A model generated the notes under the pieces. The model saw only the letters and a program-made list of their open reading frames with translations, was not told the DNA's origin and ran no database searches. From Flaccisagitta enflata (lineage: Eukaryota; Chaetognatha; Sagittoidea; Aphragmophora), in the NCBI GenBank assembly GCA_965153355.1, contig OZ231127.1, forward strand, positions 16,802,001 through 16,866,000: a DNA stretch of 64,000 bases. The letters run 5' to 3'. The position numbers and the translations under genes are program-made. Positions 43,217 through 53,987 of the stretch are shown piece by piece (position 1 is the stretch's first letter; each line of letters starts with the position of its first letter).

Positions 43217-43355
43217 ATACACACAGCATCATCAATGCGCGATTTTTACACTTTTCTTCTCGTGCGTTACAGACCAATTGACCAACAAACGGACCAACTG
43301 ACCAATGGACGGACGGACAAAGCCTCAAGTTGATTAGCGTGTTTGCAACTAAAAA
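43053..43355 (+). mobile_element. HHE copy, subfamily B, with internal (CA)n
   Basis: AACAAGTAATCTGGGAATAC, ATCGTTGCAGACGGGTGGGC, a CA array at 43129-43215, a (GACC/GGAC) core, and the 3' end AGCGTGTTTGCAACTAAAAA. Confidence 0.8.
43129..43215. repeat. (CA)43 microsatellite
   Basis: It sits at the same internal position of an HHE B copy as the CA array at 19264. Confidence 0.98.
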
Positions 43356-43410
43356 CGATTTTCGACCTGCAAAACAAAAGGCAAAGCAATGAAAAAAAAA
43401 AGAAGAAATA

Positions 43411-43565
43411 AACAAGGCCTGATACACGGCAATCCAGTCGCGGACGGTTGGGCAGGAGCAGTAATGCGAAAACCGCTCAAAATTCAAAAATGTGACGGAC
43501 CTACCAACCAATCTACCGACCTACCGACACGGCAAGGTGTAGAGTCGCGTGTCCGCGACTAAAAA
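43411..43565 (+). mobile_element. HHE copy, short subfamily A2
   Basis: AACAAGGCCTGATACACGGC, CAGTCGCGGACGGTTGGGC, AAAATTCAAAAATGTGACGG, (CTACCGAC), and the hairpin AGTCGCGTGTCCGCGACTAAAA. The subterminal AGTCGCGGAC is exact against the hairpin arm. Confidence 0.9.
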
Positions 43566-43760
43566 CACGTGCCGCGGGGTCACAATATCGTTGCGGACGG
43601 GTGGGCAGGAGCGTCCAACCCTTATTTATACCCGTTTACAAAATGCATCCAAAATGCTCGTTTTCCCACTTTTCAATTCGTGTCCACGGACCAACAGACT
43701 TACAGATGGACCAACGGACGGACAAAGCCACTTATAGAGTTGCGTATCGGCAACCAAGAA
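43566..43760 (+). mobile_element. HHE copy, subfamily B
   Basis: Directly abuts the preceding copy: CCGCGGGGTCACAATATCGT, TTGCGGACGGGTGGGCAGGA, a GGACCAACAGACTTACAG core, AGAGTTGCGTATCGGCAAC. Confidence 0.8.
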
Positions 43761-43987
43761 AAGATACTCACCCAAAAAAGCGAGACAGAGGTCGTCCATT
43801 TTTCGCCCAGGGCTGTTTCAAGGCCATTCCAGTCGCGCTGGTGGGAACACCGAGGTCATCTCTTATCTTGCGTAGGGGAGAGAAAGAGGTGCATATTTGC
43901 CAAAATAGCACCGGACTCTGCAATTGAACCATTGACTCTACCAGGGGCCACCGCGAGGCGAGGGAATAACGGAGGAAGGAAACATGG

Positions 43988-44258
43988 GGAAGAAGAAGAA
44001 GAAGAAGAAGAAGAAGAAGAAGAAGAAGAAGAAGAAGAAGAAGAAGAAGAAGAAGAAGAAGAAGAAGAAGAAGAAGAAGAAGGAGTGGAATAAGAAGAAG
44101 AAAAAGAAAAAGAAAAAGAAAAAGGAAAAGAAAAAGCAAAAGAAAAAGAAGAGGAAAGGAGAAGAATAAGAGGAAGAAGGAGAAGAAGAAGAAGAAGAAG
44201 AAGAAGAAGAAGAAGAAGAAGAAGAGAAGAAGAAGAAGAAGAAGAAGAAGAAGAAGAA

Positions 44259-44306
<48 letters not shown>

Positions 44307-44343
44307 GAAGAAGAAGGAGAAGAAGAAGAAGAAGAAGAAGAAG

Positions 44344-44373
<30 letters not shown>
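43988..44373. repeat. (GAA)n array
   Basis: Pure AAG at both ends with a central AAAAAG part. Poly-Lys/Glu/Leu/Phe frames are artefacts. Confidence 0.97.
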
Positions 44374-44374
<1 letters not shown>

Positions 44375-44827
44375 GGAGAGTGAAGCGCATTAGGCATTTG
44401 TTGATTTGGTGACCTGCTTCTGTCAGTGGGGAAAGGCGTAGGAGGCGAGGAGAGAGAGAAGAAAGCGGGTGACAAGGAGGAAGAGGAGAAGGAGCTTAGG
44501 GGTAAGGGGGGGAGACGTCGGAGCAGAGGAGATGGAGAAGAGGAAGGCGGGTTACAAGTAGGAGGAGGAGGAGCGAAGGAAGGGGAGGGGGGTAAGGCCT
44601 AAAACGGAAGGATGGAGGCAATGTCCCATACGATATGGTGGAAGAAAAAAGCACCAAGAATAGCAATTGTAAAAAGAAAAACCAAAAAGCAAAAAAAAAA
44701 AAAAAGAAGAAAAAAAAAAAAACCAAGTCCAGGTTAACAAAAGTGACGAAGAAAGGGGAGCTCAGTGAGTACAATGCACGGTCGCGATCAAAACACACAA
44801 TCACACGCACATGCACCCGCATACTCA

Positions 44828-44938
<111 letters not shown>

Positions 44939-45186
44939 ATCAGACATAGAATTATACACCCATTTGCGTACACAAGAGCTCAGGCGCTTGGGATATCAAA
45001 ATTGAGCAGAAAATAAGCGATTTTGTTGGTAACCAAGAATGATAAAGAAGCACGTGGAGGCTGTTAGGACGGATAAGGGCAATGTATGAAAGGAATTCAA
45101 AATATCGGGGGGGAAAATAGTCAGTAGGTCGAAGTATGCATAAAAAAGATAAAAAGATGAAATGAAGAAAAAAGCACAAAATGAAG

Positions 45187-45629
45187 AAACAAGGCCAACA
45201 CCTATAAGTCGCGTGCGAGACTTAAATATGTAATTACTTTATTACATAACCACATAACTAAAATGACTTTTATTGAATTTAATTTATATAACATTACTTA
45301 AAATAATTTAAAACGACCTAAAATGACTTAAAATGCCCTAATTCGACTTGAATTGACCTAAAATGACTTAGATTGACCTAGATTTACTGAAATTTTATTC
45401 AACTGACCTAAATTGACTTAAACAGACCTAAAATCACCAAAATGGTGAAAACTATTAAAATAACTCAAATGACTTAGATTGACTTAAACTGACTTAAAAT
45501 GATCTAATTTGACTTTAAATGACCTAAATAAGCTAGTAGGAATAAAACGAATTAAAAAAGTAAAGTGTGACCGACCGACCGACCGACGGACAAAGCGGGG
45601 TGTAGAGTCGCGTAGCACGCAACTAAAAA
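45187..45629 (+). mobile_element. HHE copy, long subfamily D
   Basis: AACAAGGCCAACACCTATAA, AGTCGCGTGCGAGAC, then about 300 bp of degenerate 10-bp repeats (AAATGACTTA), TAAAGTGTGACCGACC, and the hairpin AGTCGCGTAGCACGCAACTAAAA. Confidence 0.85.
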
Positions 45630-46565
45630 CAACGCATCACAAAATAAAGGAAACAATAACGGACATATTTTCTCACACATACAGACATTTTTGAAATATA
45701 TGAATGACATACATACCTAGGTGATTGACATACCAAACACAGGACCAAACTAAAAAAACGTAGGAAATACAACCAACAGGTCACAAGACAAGACAAAGCG
45801 AGCCTATCCGGGCATCAGATGAATTTTGGGAAAAGGGAAAAGAATTATCGATGTTATGAGTAAAACGGTGAAAAATAAGATGACTTTAGTGTGCAAAAGT
45901 AAAAAAACTAACAGGTAAACTGAGTGAGAATACCAGATCAGTTAAAAGAGAACAATTATCGCTAACTTACGCTAAGATTAATCTGGACGATTGAGAGTAG
46001 TCAAGTTAAAAAATCGGAAGGTAATTTATGAATAAAAGAGGAAGCTTTATGTATTATTGTATAGCACAATATTCAAAAAAAGTTGTTTTAACAAGAGAGT
46101 CACTCCAGCGTTGTAAAACGGTGGATTGACGGGGAAACGTCCAAAGAGAGAAGAAAAGGAGATAAAAGAAAATAGGTTGGCTGATACAGAATATTATGGG
46201 AAAGGAAGAGAGTGAATAGGTTGAGGCTACAAGCCCCAAAAAGGAGTGAGAGAGAGAGTGTGCAGGGGAAGGAGGGGGAGGAGGGGGAGGAGGAGGAGGA
46301 GGAGGAGGAGCTAAAAGGAGATAAAAAAGCTAGTGACGTCGAAAAAGACCAAAACATAGGCGGAGAATTTCGATGAAGCTGGGAAAACAATCTTCCGCAA
46401 AAGGATGGCAGCACAAGAAGGGCCATTGGCTTTCGCCGAACACGTGGAGTCACGGAAGTGATGTTATGAAATTTTTTTAGTTAACTATATACATCTCTAA
46501 AGTTAAATTTGATATATTAAATAAATAGAAAAAAAGATTGATGATCAAAAAATAGAATAAAAACC
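45630..46565. other. Spacer
   Basis: AT-rich; includes a GGA-rich microsatellite at 46266-46310. The 117-codon minus-strand frame at 46100-46453 is Ser/Pro-rich because of it. Confidence 0.4.
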
Positions 46566-46813
46566 AATCTTGCTAGAGCACACCCGCCATTACGGCATAC
46601 CAGCCTATGAAAGTTAAGACAACATTGCCCTTGTAGAAGGAGGCCAGAATTCTCTAACATAGAAAGGAGGAAAGCCTTGCAAGCTTTCAATGGATTGCTC
46701 ACAAGGCATGGATTTTAATGTCCAAGTAAAAACTTAGTAGTTATTTCTATGTTTATAATATAAGACATTATTTTGTCCAGTCCCTTGACACGCACTTTTG
46801 TGAAGCTAAACTG
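46566..46813. mobile_element. Mariner/Tc1-like MITE, second copy with an insert
   Basis: GCTAGAGCACACCCGCC...GGCATACC and the right end TGAAGCTAAACTGTA match 14134-14307. About 90 bp near 46620-46720, with ends TTGCCCTTGT / ACAAGGCATG, has no counterpart there and may be a further small element. Confidence 0.5.
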
Positions 46814-46978
46814 TACATGTATTTCTGATGTAATAATAGAATGTATATGATGGAAAATATCAAATGACAAAATGTAATGTAATGAAAATATATCAGGAAA
46901 AACATGCAAAGTTGCATGCATGGGACTAATGAAAACAATACAATTTGAGGAAAAACTAAGAGAAATCTTATCATAAAG

Positions 46979-47155
46979 CAATAAGGCCAGATACACAGCT
47001 ACCCCAATTGTGCGCGGATGGGCAGGGGCTATATTTGAGGTTGCTAGAGCATTAGGGCAGGGGCAGAGGGGCCAAAGACCGCTAGAATAAAAATTGTAAA
47101 GTTTGATGGACCAACCGACCAACTAAAGAATGGATGGACAAAGCAAGCAGACGTG
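46979..47155 (+). mobile_element. HHE copy, 3' worn
   Basis: ATAAGGCCAGATACACAGCT, GTGCGCGGATGGGCAGGGGC, a GGACCAACCGACCAAC core. Confidence 0.65.
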
Positions 47156-47930
47156 ACAAAAATTGCATAAGTATGAAGTAGCATATATATAAAGTAGCAC
47201 AAGATTAAAATAAAATATATGAAAATAAAAAGTAGCTAGAATATAAAGTAGCAAAAAATTTAAAAGTGAACTGCTTAGCGCAACTGACAATAAAGAGGAA
47301 GAAGAATAGGATGAGAAGGAGGAGGAAGAGGCGGAGGTGGAAGAAGAGCAGAGGAAGGCGAAAAGCAGACGAGGATGAGATAATAGGTTTCCCCGTGTGA
47401 AGAAGACCTCTTCAACAGAGAAACGGAAAGATGGGAGGAAGATGGGAAAAAGAAGGGATCGAGAATGGGATAAGATGAATGGAGAGGTGGGATGGAGGCG
47501 GGCTTGTTCAATTACAGCTCTGTGTCAAGAGAATAAACCCTCTTTTAAGTAGTCTATACGTCGCTGTATCGGTCCGTTGGTCCCTCAGTCCGTCCATAAC
47601 ATTGTTGAATTATGGCCTTTTCAGTCGCTGGCTATCCGTTACATATTTGGCTGGAGAGCACTTTCCCAAGATGCATTCTTACCAGTTATGACTCACCCTC
47701 TCGTGCTATCGTTTTTATGAGATTTAGCCAATCTTTTGAGAACCTGGAATTCAAACAAATGATTAAATCAGCTAGTCAATTTTGCTCGTAACACACACAT
47801 ACAAGACCTTTTGTGCAGTCTCGATAATGGTTTTGTATCTGCCATAAAAAACAACCAAAAATTTTATGCGGCGAATACAATTTAGCTTTGTCATTTTTAT
47901 GTATTCCAAACACTGGATTCAATGAGTGAG
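47156..47930. other. Spacer
   Basis: Three TATAAAGTAGCA-like repeats at 47165-47260; a worn HHE-like CGGTCCGTTGGTCC stretch at 47570. No gene recognised. Confidence 0.4.
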
Positions 47931-47940
47931 TGAGTGAGAG

Positions 47941-47941
47941 A

Positions 47942-47993
<52 letters not shown>
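47941..47993. repeat. (CA)n microsatellite
   Basis: Uninterrupted. Confidence 0.97.
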
Positions 47994-47995
<2 letters not shown>

Positions 47996-48284
47996 ACAAA
48001 CACGCACGGACGCAAACGAGCACAATTCGAAAGACATTCCGACATACAGATGGGGAGACATACAGACAACAAAGCGGAGACGCAGATGCACAGACCAACA
48101 GACCGAATGAGAATCGGGAGTTGTCGATGACTCAATGACTCAATGAGACAGAAAACGTAAAAACAGAGCCAAACACTGGGAACAGAGAAAGACTCTCCTT
48201 GTAAAATCACCTCAAAGAAAAAAAAATAGAAGTCTTTGGCTGACTCTACTGAAATAGGCCAATCCAGTGTGTCTGTTGATTAGA

Positions 48285-48385
48285 ATGGAAGAAGAAGAAG
48301 AAGAAGAAGAAGAAGAAGAAGACGAAGAAGAAGAAGAAGAAGAAGAAGAAGAAGAAGAAGAAGAAGAAGAAGAAGAAGAAGAAGC
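48285..48385. repeat. (GAA)n array
   Basis: One GAC interruption. The polyserine frame on - is an artefact. Confidence 0.97.
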
Positions 48386-48485
48386 CGACTCTTTTGTTGT
48401 ATCACTGCGATGAAGAATTTGAGTAGTCAGCATGAATGCTCGGGGTGCTCTTACGTGTAGGGACTTTGAAGGCGAAATTAACATA

Positions 48486-48990
48486 TGAGGGCGTGTTTCT
48501 AGTGACCGCCAAAAACGCGTTTCTTACCGTAAAACGTGCTCACAGCGTGATATCTGGGAATTTCAACTGTCCCACGAGGGAGTGAGCGAGCCCGTGAACA
48601 GAGCGAGTGAGCAAAGTGGAGCGCTGCCGAGTGAATAAGCGGAGTGAACGGTGCAAGCGAAAGAACATAGCGAGCGACCAAGTGGCCCATTAACATTTAA
48701 CAAGTGACGCGGGGTCACAATATCGTTGCGGACGGGTGGGCAGGGGCAGCCAACCCCCATCCACGCCCAACACCCCACCCAACACCCTTTCCAACAAAGA
48801 CACATACACAAAAAGCTTCAAAATGCTCACTTTTCCACTTTTCGACTCATGCTCATGGACCAACGGACCGACAGACCAACGGACCAACGGAACAACGGAC
48901 CAACGGACCGACGAACAAAGCTTCTTATAGAGTTGCGTGTCTGCAAGTAAAAACAGCGATTGTCTCTGACTAGAAACGCCCCCTAACTAT
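48486..48990 (-). mobile_element. Family G MITE interrupted by an HHE copy
   Basis: 48486-48698 and 48958-48990 are the two parts: GCGTGTTTCTAGTGACC at one end and GACTAGAAACGCCCCCTAA at the other. Removing 48699-48957 restores the layout of 40655-40915. Confidence 0.65.
48699..48957 (+). mobile_element. HHE copy, subfamily B, inserted in family G
   Basis: ACAAGTGACGCGGGGTCACA, TATCGTTGCGGACGGGTGGG, ATGCTCACTTTTCCACTTTT, a (GACCAACG) core, AGAGTTGCGTGTCTGCAAGTAAAA (read as two parts). Confidence 0.85.
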
Positions 48991-49256
48991 AACTTGACAC
49001 AGAATTTGGACAATTCTCTAAAATCCAGTGGACTAAAAATATCAAACACAATTGTCATTAGATCGTTCTCAGAGGCGTTTCGGCAAATCAAGAAAAGATC
49101 ATTGGTTATGCAACTTTCGTTGCATCGATTGAAACGCCTCAAAATCCATTAACAAAAACAATATTGTTATTGTTATTGTTATTGGCGTATAATATTGCTA
49201 AAGACATTGATTACATTACTTGTAATCATGTTTCTTTCCCCACGTAAGAGATTTAG

Positions 49257-49325
49257 CCTTTTAAAGTCAGTGGCACGCGACTCTGCACGTTACACTGTTG
49301 GTCCCTCCGTCCGTCCCATTGTAAG
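49257..49325 (-). mobile_element. HHE 3' fragment
   Basis: GGCACGCGACTCTGCACGTT and TTGGTCCCTCCGTCCGTCC. Confidence 0.45.
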
Positions 49326-49375
49326 TTTTTGAACATTTTGTGGTATTTGAAGGTAAGATAAGTGGTTTCCAAAGG

Positions 49376-49620
49376 AATGGAGGAAGGGGGGAAGGGGGAA
49401 GGGAGGAAGGGAGGAAGGAGGGAAGGAAGGAAGGAGGCAAGGAAGGAAAGAAGGGGTGGAGGAAGGAAGGTAGGAAGGTAAGGAGGAAGGAGGGAATGAA
49501 GGAAGGAAGGAAGAAAGGGGAGGTGGAAGGAAGGTAGGAAGGGAAGGAGGAAGGAGGGAAGGAAGAAAGGAAGGAAGGAAGTAAGGAAGGAAGGAAGGAA
49601 GGAGAAATGGGGTGAGGGAA
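49376..49620. repeat. Irregular (GGAA)n purine array
   Basis: GGAAGGAGGAAGGAAGG-type sequence throughout. Confidence 0.95.
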
Positions 49621-50290
49621 GGAATGTAGCACGCGACTGCTGGCCTGTTGGGCTAGTATCTTTCCGAGTTGGTAAAGCGTAATCAGACTCCTCCAACCTT
49701 TGGTAGACGCTTTAGCGCGCTAAGCGTTTAATGATGACCCGCGTAAACATATTCAAGCCGGCTTGATAATGTTGGCACGAAGAAGCCGGTAATGCAGCTT
49801 TCTTGTCGACTAACTATGATAAATGAACAGAAAATGGAAAGAGAAAGAGATAAAGAGCAAAAGTGGAGGAAAGAAAAAGAAGGAAGCACTGAGAAAGTGA
49901 TAGCATACCTTTATGAGTGCGATACTAGGAGAAGCAAGGGTGAGAATCGACGCGAGCGCTTGATGCTGGTTTTCATTTCGGGAGTTGGTTAGCTGAAAAT
50001 CAGGGGACGCCCCCACTGGGTATTCTTCAAGGAACTTTCGACGTCTTTTGTTTTTAAGTCTTTTTAAGCGGTTTATTGATTTAGCGTTAGGGGTGGGGTT
50101 AGGGTTAGGTTTGGGATTGGTTTTAGGGTCAGGGTAAGGGGTAGCGTTAGGGCTATGGTGGGCTAGGTTCAACATGTAACAGTCCAAATCATCTCGAATT
50201 GAAGCCTCGCTCTGGCGGAGGATTCCAAAAAAAAAAAAAAAAAAAAAAAAAGAAGACGTCAAAGATTTGTTAAACATTGCCCATTAATTG
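49621..50290. other. Spacer with TTAGGG-like tract
   Basis: 50082-50160 holds GGTTAGGGTTAGGTTTGGG and further GTTAGGG variants; (A)25 at 50226-50250. No gene recognised. Confidence 0.45.
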
Positions 50291-50690
50291 ATGCACAGAT
50301 GATAGAACGAAGGAAGGACAAGCTGACTCTCTCAAAGAAAAGGAACTACGTCTATTGTCTTAGAATAGAAGCAACTTGCATGAATGCACAGATGATAGAA
50401 CAAGAAACGGACAAACTGACTCTCTCAGGGAAACGGAACTACGTCTATTGTCTGAGAAGCAACTTGCATGAATGCACAGATGATAGAACAAGAAACGGAC
50501 AAACTGACTCTCTCAGAGAAACAGGACTACGTCTATTGTCTAAGAAGCAACTTCCATGAATGCACAGATGATAGAACAAGAAACGGACAAACTGACTCTG
50601 TCAGAGGAACGGAACTAAGTATATTGTCTTAGAAGCGACAATGATGGAACGAATGACGGACAAGATGACTCTCTCAGAGAACAGAAAGGG
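50291..50690 (+). repeat. 88-93-bp tandem repeat, about 4.5 units
   Basis: GATGATAGAAC starts at 50298, 50391, 50479 and 50567; each unit contains GACTCTCTCAGAGAAACGG and GTCTATTGTCT. Confidence 0.9.
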
Positions 50691-50755
50691 CGCGGCAAAA
50701 GAAAAGAAAAAAAAGAAAATCGCGCTGCTTTCTTATCTATGTCCAGGCTTAGAAG

Positions 50756-50758
<3 letters not shown>

Positions 50759-50811
<53 letters not shown>
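50759..50811. repeat. (GA)26 microsatellite
   Basis: Uninterrupted. Confidence 0.97.
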
Positions 50812-50812
<1 letters not shown>

Positions 50813-50876
50813 GACGAAATATTCAAGATTCTATCACACTTTATAAGGGGCTTCATCTGCATCGTCGATTGACTCG

Positions 50877-50920
50877 ATTGGTCGGTCGGTCGGTCGGTCG
50901 GTCGGTCGGTCGGTCGGTCT
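50877..50920. repeat. (GGTC)n tetranucleotide array
   Basis: Ten GGTC units, like an isolated HHE core. Confidence 0.9.
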
Positions 50921-51099
50921 CTTACTTAAATAAACGACGATGTGGTTATCTTACTGGGTTACTGCTAATACCAAGATTTCAAGAGTTAGCGGATTTCATT
51001 TGTAGATTTTCATAAGGCAAAAAGGCTAGAGATGTGAAAAAAAAGACACACAAAAAGTCAAAAACAAAAGCACTTGGAAGTGGAATGTGATGTGAAAAC

Positions 51100-51255
51100 T
51101 TGATGCCTTTGTGTCACGATCTCATGACCTTAAGGGTAGAACGAATCACCGACAAACCGACTGTGTTTGGTGATAACTTGTGACTTTGTGTCACGATATC
51201 ATGACCTTAAGGGTAACACCAATCACCGACAAACCGACTGTGATAACTTGTGACT
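51100..51255 (+). repeat. About 72-bp duplication
   Basis: TTGTGTCACGATCTCATGAC and TTGTGTCACGATATCATGAC, both followed by CTTAAGGGTA and CACCGACAAACCGACTGTG. Confidence 0.85.
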
Positions 51256-51499
51256 CGGAAAGAAGACGTTCTTGGACCTCAAGAGAACAAAAAAAACTTT
51301 TTCGATGAAAGACACGTGATGACGAGAACAAACACAAACGCAGGGCAAAGAAACCAAATACAAACACAAACGCAGGGCAAAGGCACCAAAAACAAACACA
51401 AACACAGTCACAAAGACCAACACAAACAAAGGAGAATTTGAAATTTCAAACTCCTCAGAATTCCCGATGAATAAGTTTGAGGATGGCGATTTTGAAAAA

Positions 51500-51803
51500 A
51501 CAAGGCCGGATACACGGCAATACAGTCAGGGACGGTTGAGCAGGAGCAGTAGTGCGAAAACCGCTCGGAATTCAACAAGGCCGGATACACGGCTACCAAA
51601 GTCGCGTGCGGGTGGGCAGGGGCCATATTTGAGGTCACCAGACCATTTGGGCAGGAGCAGTGAGGTTAAAGAAATAAAATCATAAAAAAAGTAAAGTGTG
51701 ACCAACCAACCGACCGACCGACCGACCAACCGACGGACAAAGCGGGTTGTAGAGTCGCTTGCACGCGACTAAAAATGTGACGTACCGACTTTCCGACTTT
51801 CCG
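51500..51803 (+). mobile_element. HHE copy (A2), outer part of a nest
   Basis: 51500-51573 (AACAAGGCCGGATACACGGC to CGCTCGGAATTCAA) continues at 51776 (AAATGTGACGTACCGAC). The join reproduces ATTCAAAAATGTGACG as in the copy at 43411. Confidence 0.8.
51574..51777 (+). mobile_element. HHE copy (A1), inner part of a nest
   Basis: AACAAGGCCGGATACACGGC, AGTCGCGTGCGGGTGGGCAG, AGTAAAGTGTGACCAACC, and the hairpin AGTCGCTTGCACGCGACTAAAA. The subterminal AGTCGCGTGC is an exact reverse complement of GCACGCGACT. Confidence 0.9.
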
Positions 51804-52887
51804 ACAAAAAACTTCGTTAGTACTAAATGAGACAGCTTAACGCGAAACTTGAGAATGACTTTGAAGAGCCACGTACACAAAGAGGCTGGCAAGGATTTTG
51901 AGAGAATTTGGACCGATGCGAGAAAAGAAATCTTTTTTTAAAAAGTGGGAATAAAATGGTCCAAAGAGCTGAATTTGATGAAGACTGAACCGGGAATCAA
52001 AAGGTTGCGAAACACAAAATGGCAGCAATAACGATGATAAATGCGTCGAAAAAAAGGAAGGAAAAAGAAAGGAAAAAGGAAGAAAACCTCGCCGACCTTA
52101 TGTCGACCAAAAGCAAGTCAAAAGATTGCACTGCTTGAGACTCAGTCCTGAGGGCGATTCGTGAGAAACGGGAAAAGAAGTAACGGGAGGTAACAGGAAG
52201 TAACAAGAAGTAACAGTAAATGGAATGAAAGTAAAATGCCGAAAGCGGAAATTTCGAGTTACAGTGGTTGCAATGCAGTGGTTAGAAGCTCAATAAACTG
52301 AATAGAGCGCGGTGAAGCGCGATGGATTTATTTGTAAATTAATAACCTAATAAAGTGCAGCGCGACATACTACAAAATTAATATAATATAATATTGTGGG
52401 TTGACATGGAATGTTTGAGAAAATAGTCTCAATCATTGGAGAAAATTTTGATTTTAAGTTGTGGGTTGCATGAGCCTTTTACAATGGGAAGATCAGATGG
52501 ATGTGAGGGACTTTGGATTAGCGGCCACCGGTTCAGCACACTCATCTGGCACTCTTTCTTGTCATTGGCACTTGTAGCAAACAGGTTAAAATTATTGATT
52601 TTTTCTGTTTGGTTTGATTGTTTTTTTTGAATGATTTCATGATAATGTAAAGATAGACTTGGTTGTTTTTCATTACTAAGGATAGTTGTGATGGGTCCGG
52701 ATTAAACACCAGTGAGAGCTCCAAAGGCTCTCATCCTTAAGTAAGGTAGGGTTGAGTAGTAATGTTGTCCAACTTTCATAATATATGATATGATATAAAG
52801 CAACCAAAACAGATCCGATTAGACATGATCTTCTCTCGTGACTCGTCAGTCGCACATATTTGGAAAATATCAACTGACCTACCTGTA
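51804..52887. other. Spacer
   Basis: Repeated AAGTAACAGGAAGTAAC near 52170-52215. GTTGGACAACATTACTACTC (reverse strand, near 52755) also occurs at 32810. No gene recognised. Confidence 0.4.
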
Positions 52888-53200
52888 TTTTTAGTCGCCG
52901 ACACGCGACTCTAAACCCTGCCATGTTGGTCGGGCCGTCAGTCCGTCAATCCGTCAGTCCGTAACATTTTTAGTTGCGGACACGCAACTCTATAAGAGGC
53001 TTTGTCCGTCCGTTGGTCCGTCGGTCCGTCGGTCCGTTGGTCCGTCCGTCACGCTCGAGTTGAAAAGTGGGAAAACGCCCCTGCCCACCCGTCCGCAACT
53101 GGTGGCCGTGTATCCGGCCTTGTTAAATTGCGAGTGGTTTTTTTTGGTTTTACTTCCCCTGCATAACCGTCCGTCACTGTTGCCCCGTGTATGTCGCAGT
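52888..53200 (-). mobile_element. HHE copy (A2), outer part of a second nest
   Basis: TTTTTAGTCGCCGACACGCG, a GTCAGTCCGTCAATCC core, GTAACATTTTT, then after the insert AAATTGCGAGTGGTTTT, TTCCCCTGCATAACCGTCCG, GCCCCGTGTATGTCGC. Confidence 0.75.
52970..53126 (-). mobile_element. HHE copy (TTGCG type), inner part of the second nest
   Basis: The hairpin AGTTGCGGACACGCAACT, a (GGTCCGTC) core, GTCCGCAACTGGTGGCCGTG, and the end ATCCGGCCTTGTT. The subterminal GTCCGCAACT is exact against the arm AGTTGCGGAC. Confidence 0.9.
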
Positions 53201-53987
53201 GTTGACGATCAAAAAACAATTTTTTCATCAAGTTTTTAGGTGTAAAACACACTTAAATCTTTTCCGTTTTGTTCCCTCCATCCCTTATACCAGTGGGGGA
53301 ATAGCTAAGGTACCTATCGACATGCTTGAACCGATTCTAAGTCCAGAAACAAGGTGGAAATAGCAAAAACCTCTTTGGGAAATTCCACCAAAGGGAGAAT
53401 CTAGCGTTGCGACTTTTTCCTACCTCTTGAGTGTGATATCATATTTTCTTTGTATGATATAGACCCGAAAACTAAATGACCGGTCATGGGTGGTGCCATA
53501 GACCTACAGTACGACTTCTTATGTCCGCTGGTATTTACTCCCAGCCAAAAAGCAAAAATCCCTAGAAATATGTACCTCCCTCTGGTTGCGAAGCCAATTT
53601 GCATATTCAGAGAAGTCAGGGAATTTTGATGTATTGTATTATCATAAGTCACTCAAACACAAAACCGCCATTTCATCTTCATCAGTTGGAACCCTGACCA
53701 TCATTAGGTCCCAAAAATTCACCCTCGCGAAAGTTTTTTTCCGCTTATTTTGACCTTACTCCAGAAAAAATATCAAGATTCAGGGCTTTTGAAAATATTA
53801 TTTCTTGGACGTGAAAGTCTAAGACTGCCTCCATGAGTCAAATTTTGTATTTCCAAGAACATGGCTGTGATCTCTAGTGAATGTAGAACAGGGCCATGTG
53901 TTTATTTTTTTGATTTTGTGCGTTTCTATGCAAACTTAGACTTTCACGCGAGAACACTCAAACAGAATTTTGCAGATTTTGTTTTCT
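53201..53987. other. Spacer
   Basis: CGTGAAAGTCTAAG at 53809 and CTTAGACTTTCACG at 53934 form a 14-bp inverted pair. No gene recognised. Confidence 0.4.

Noticed and set aside
43768-44475. 235-codon Leu-rich frame resembling a membrane protein
   Set aside because: Reading of the GAA array on the minus strand.
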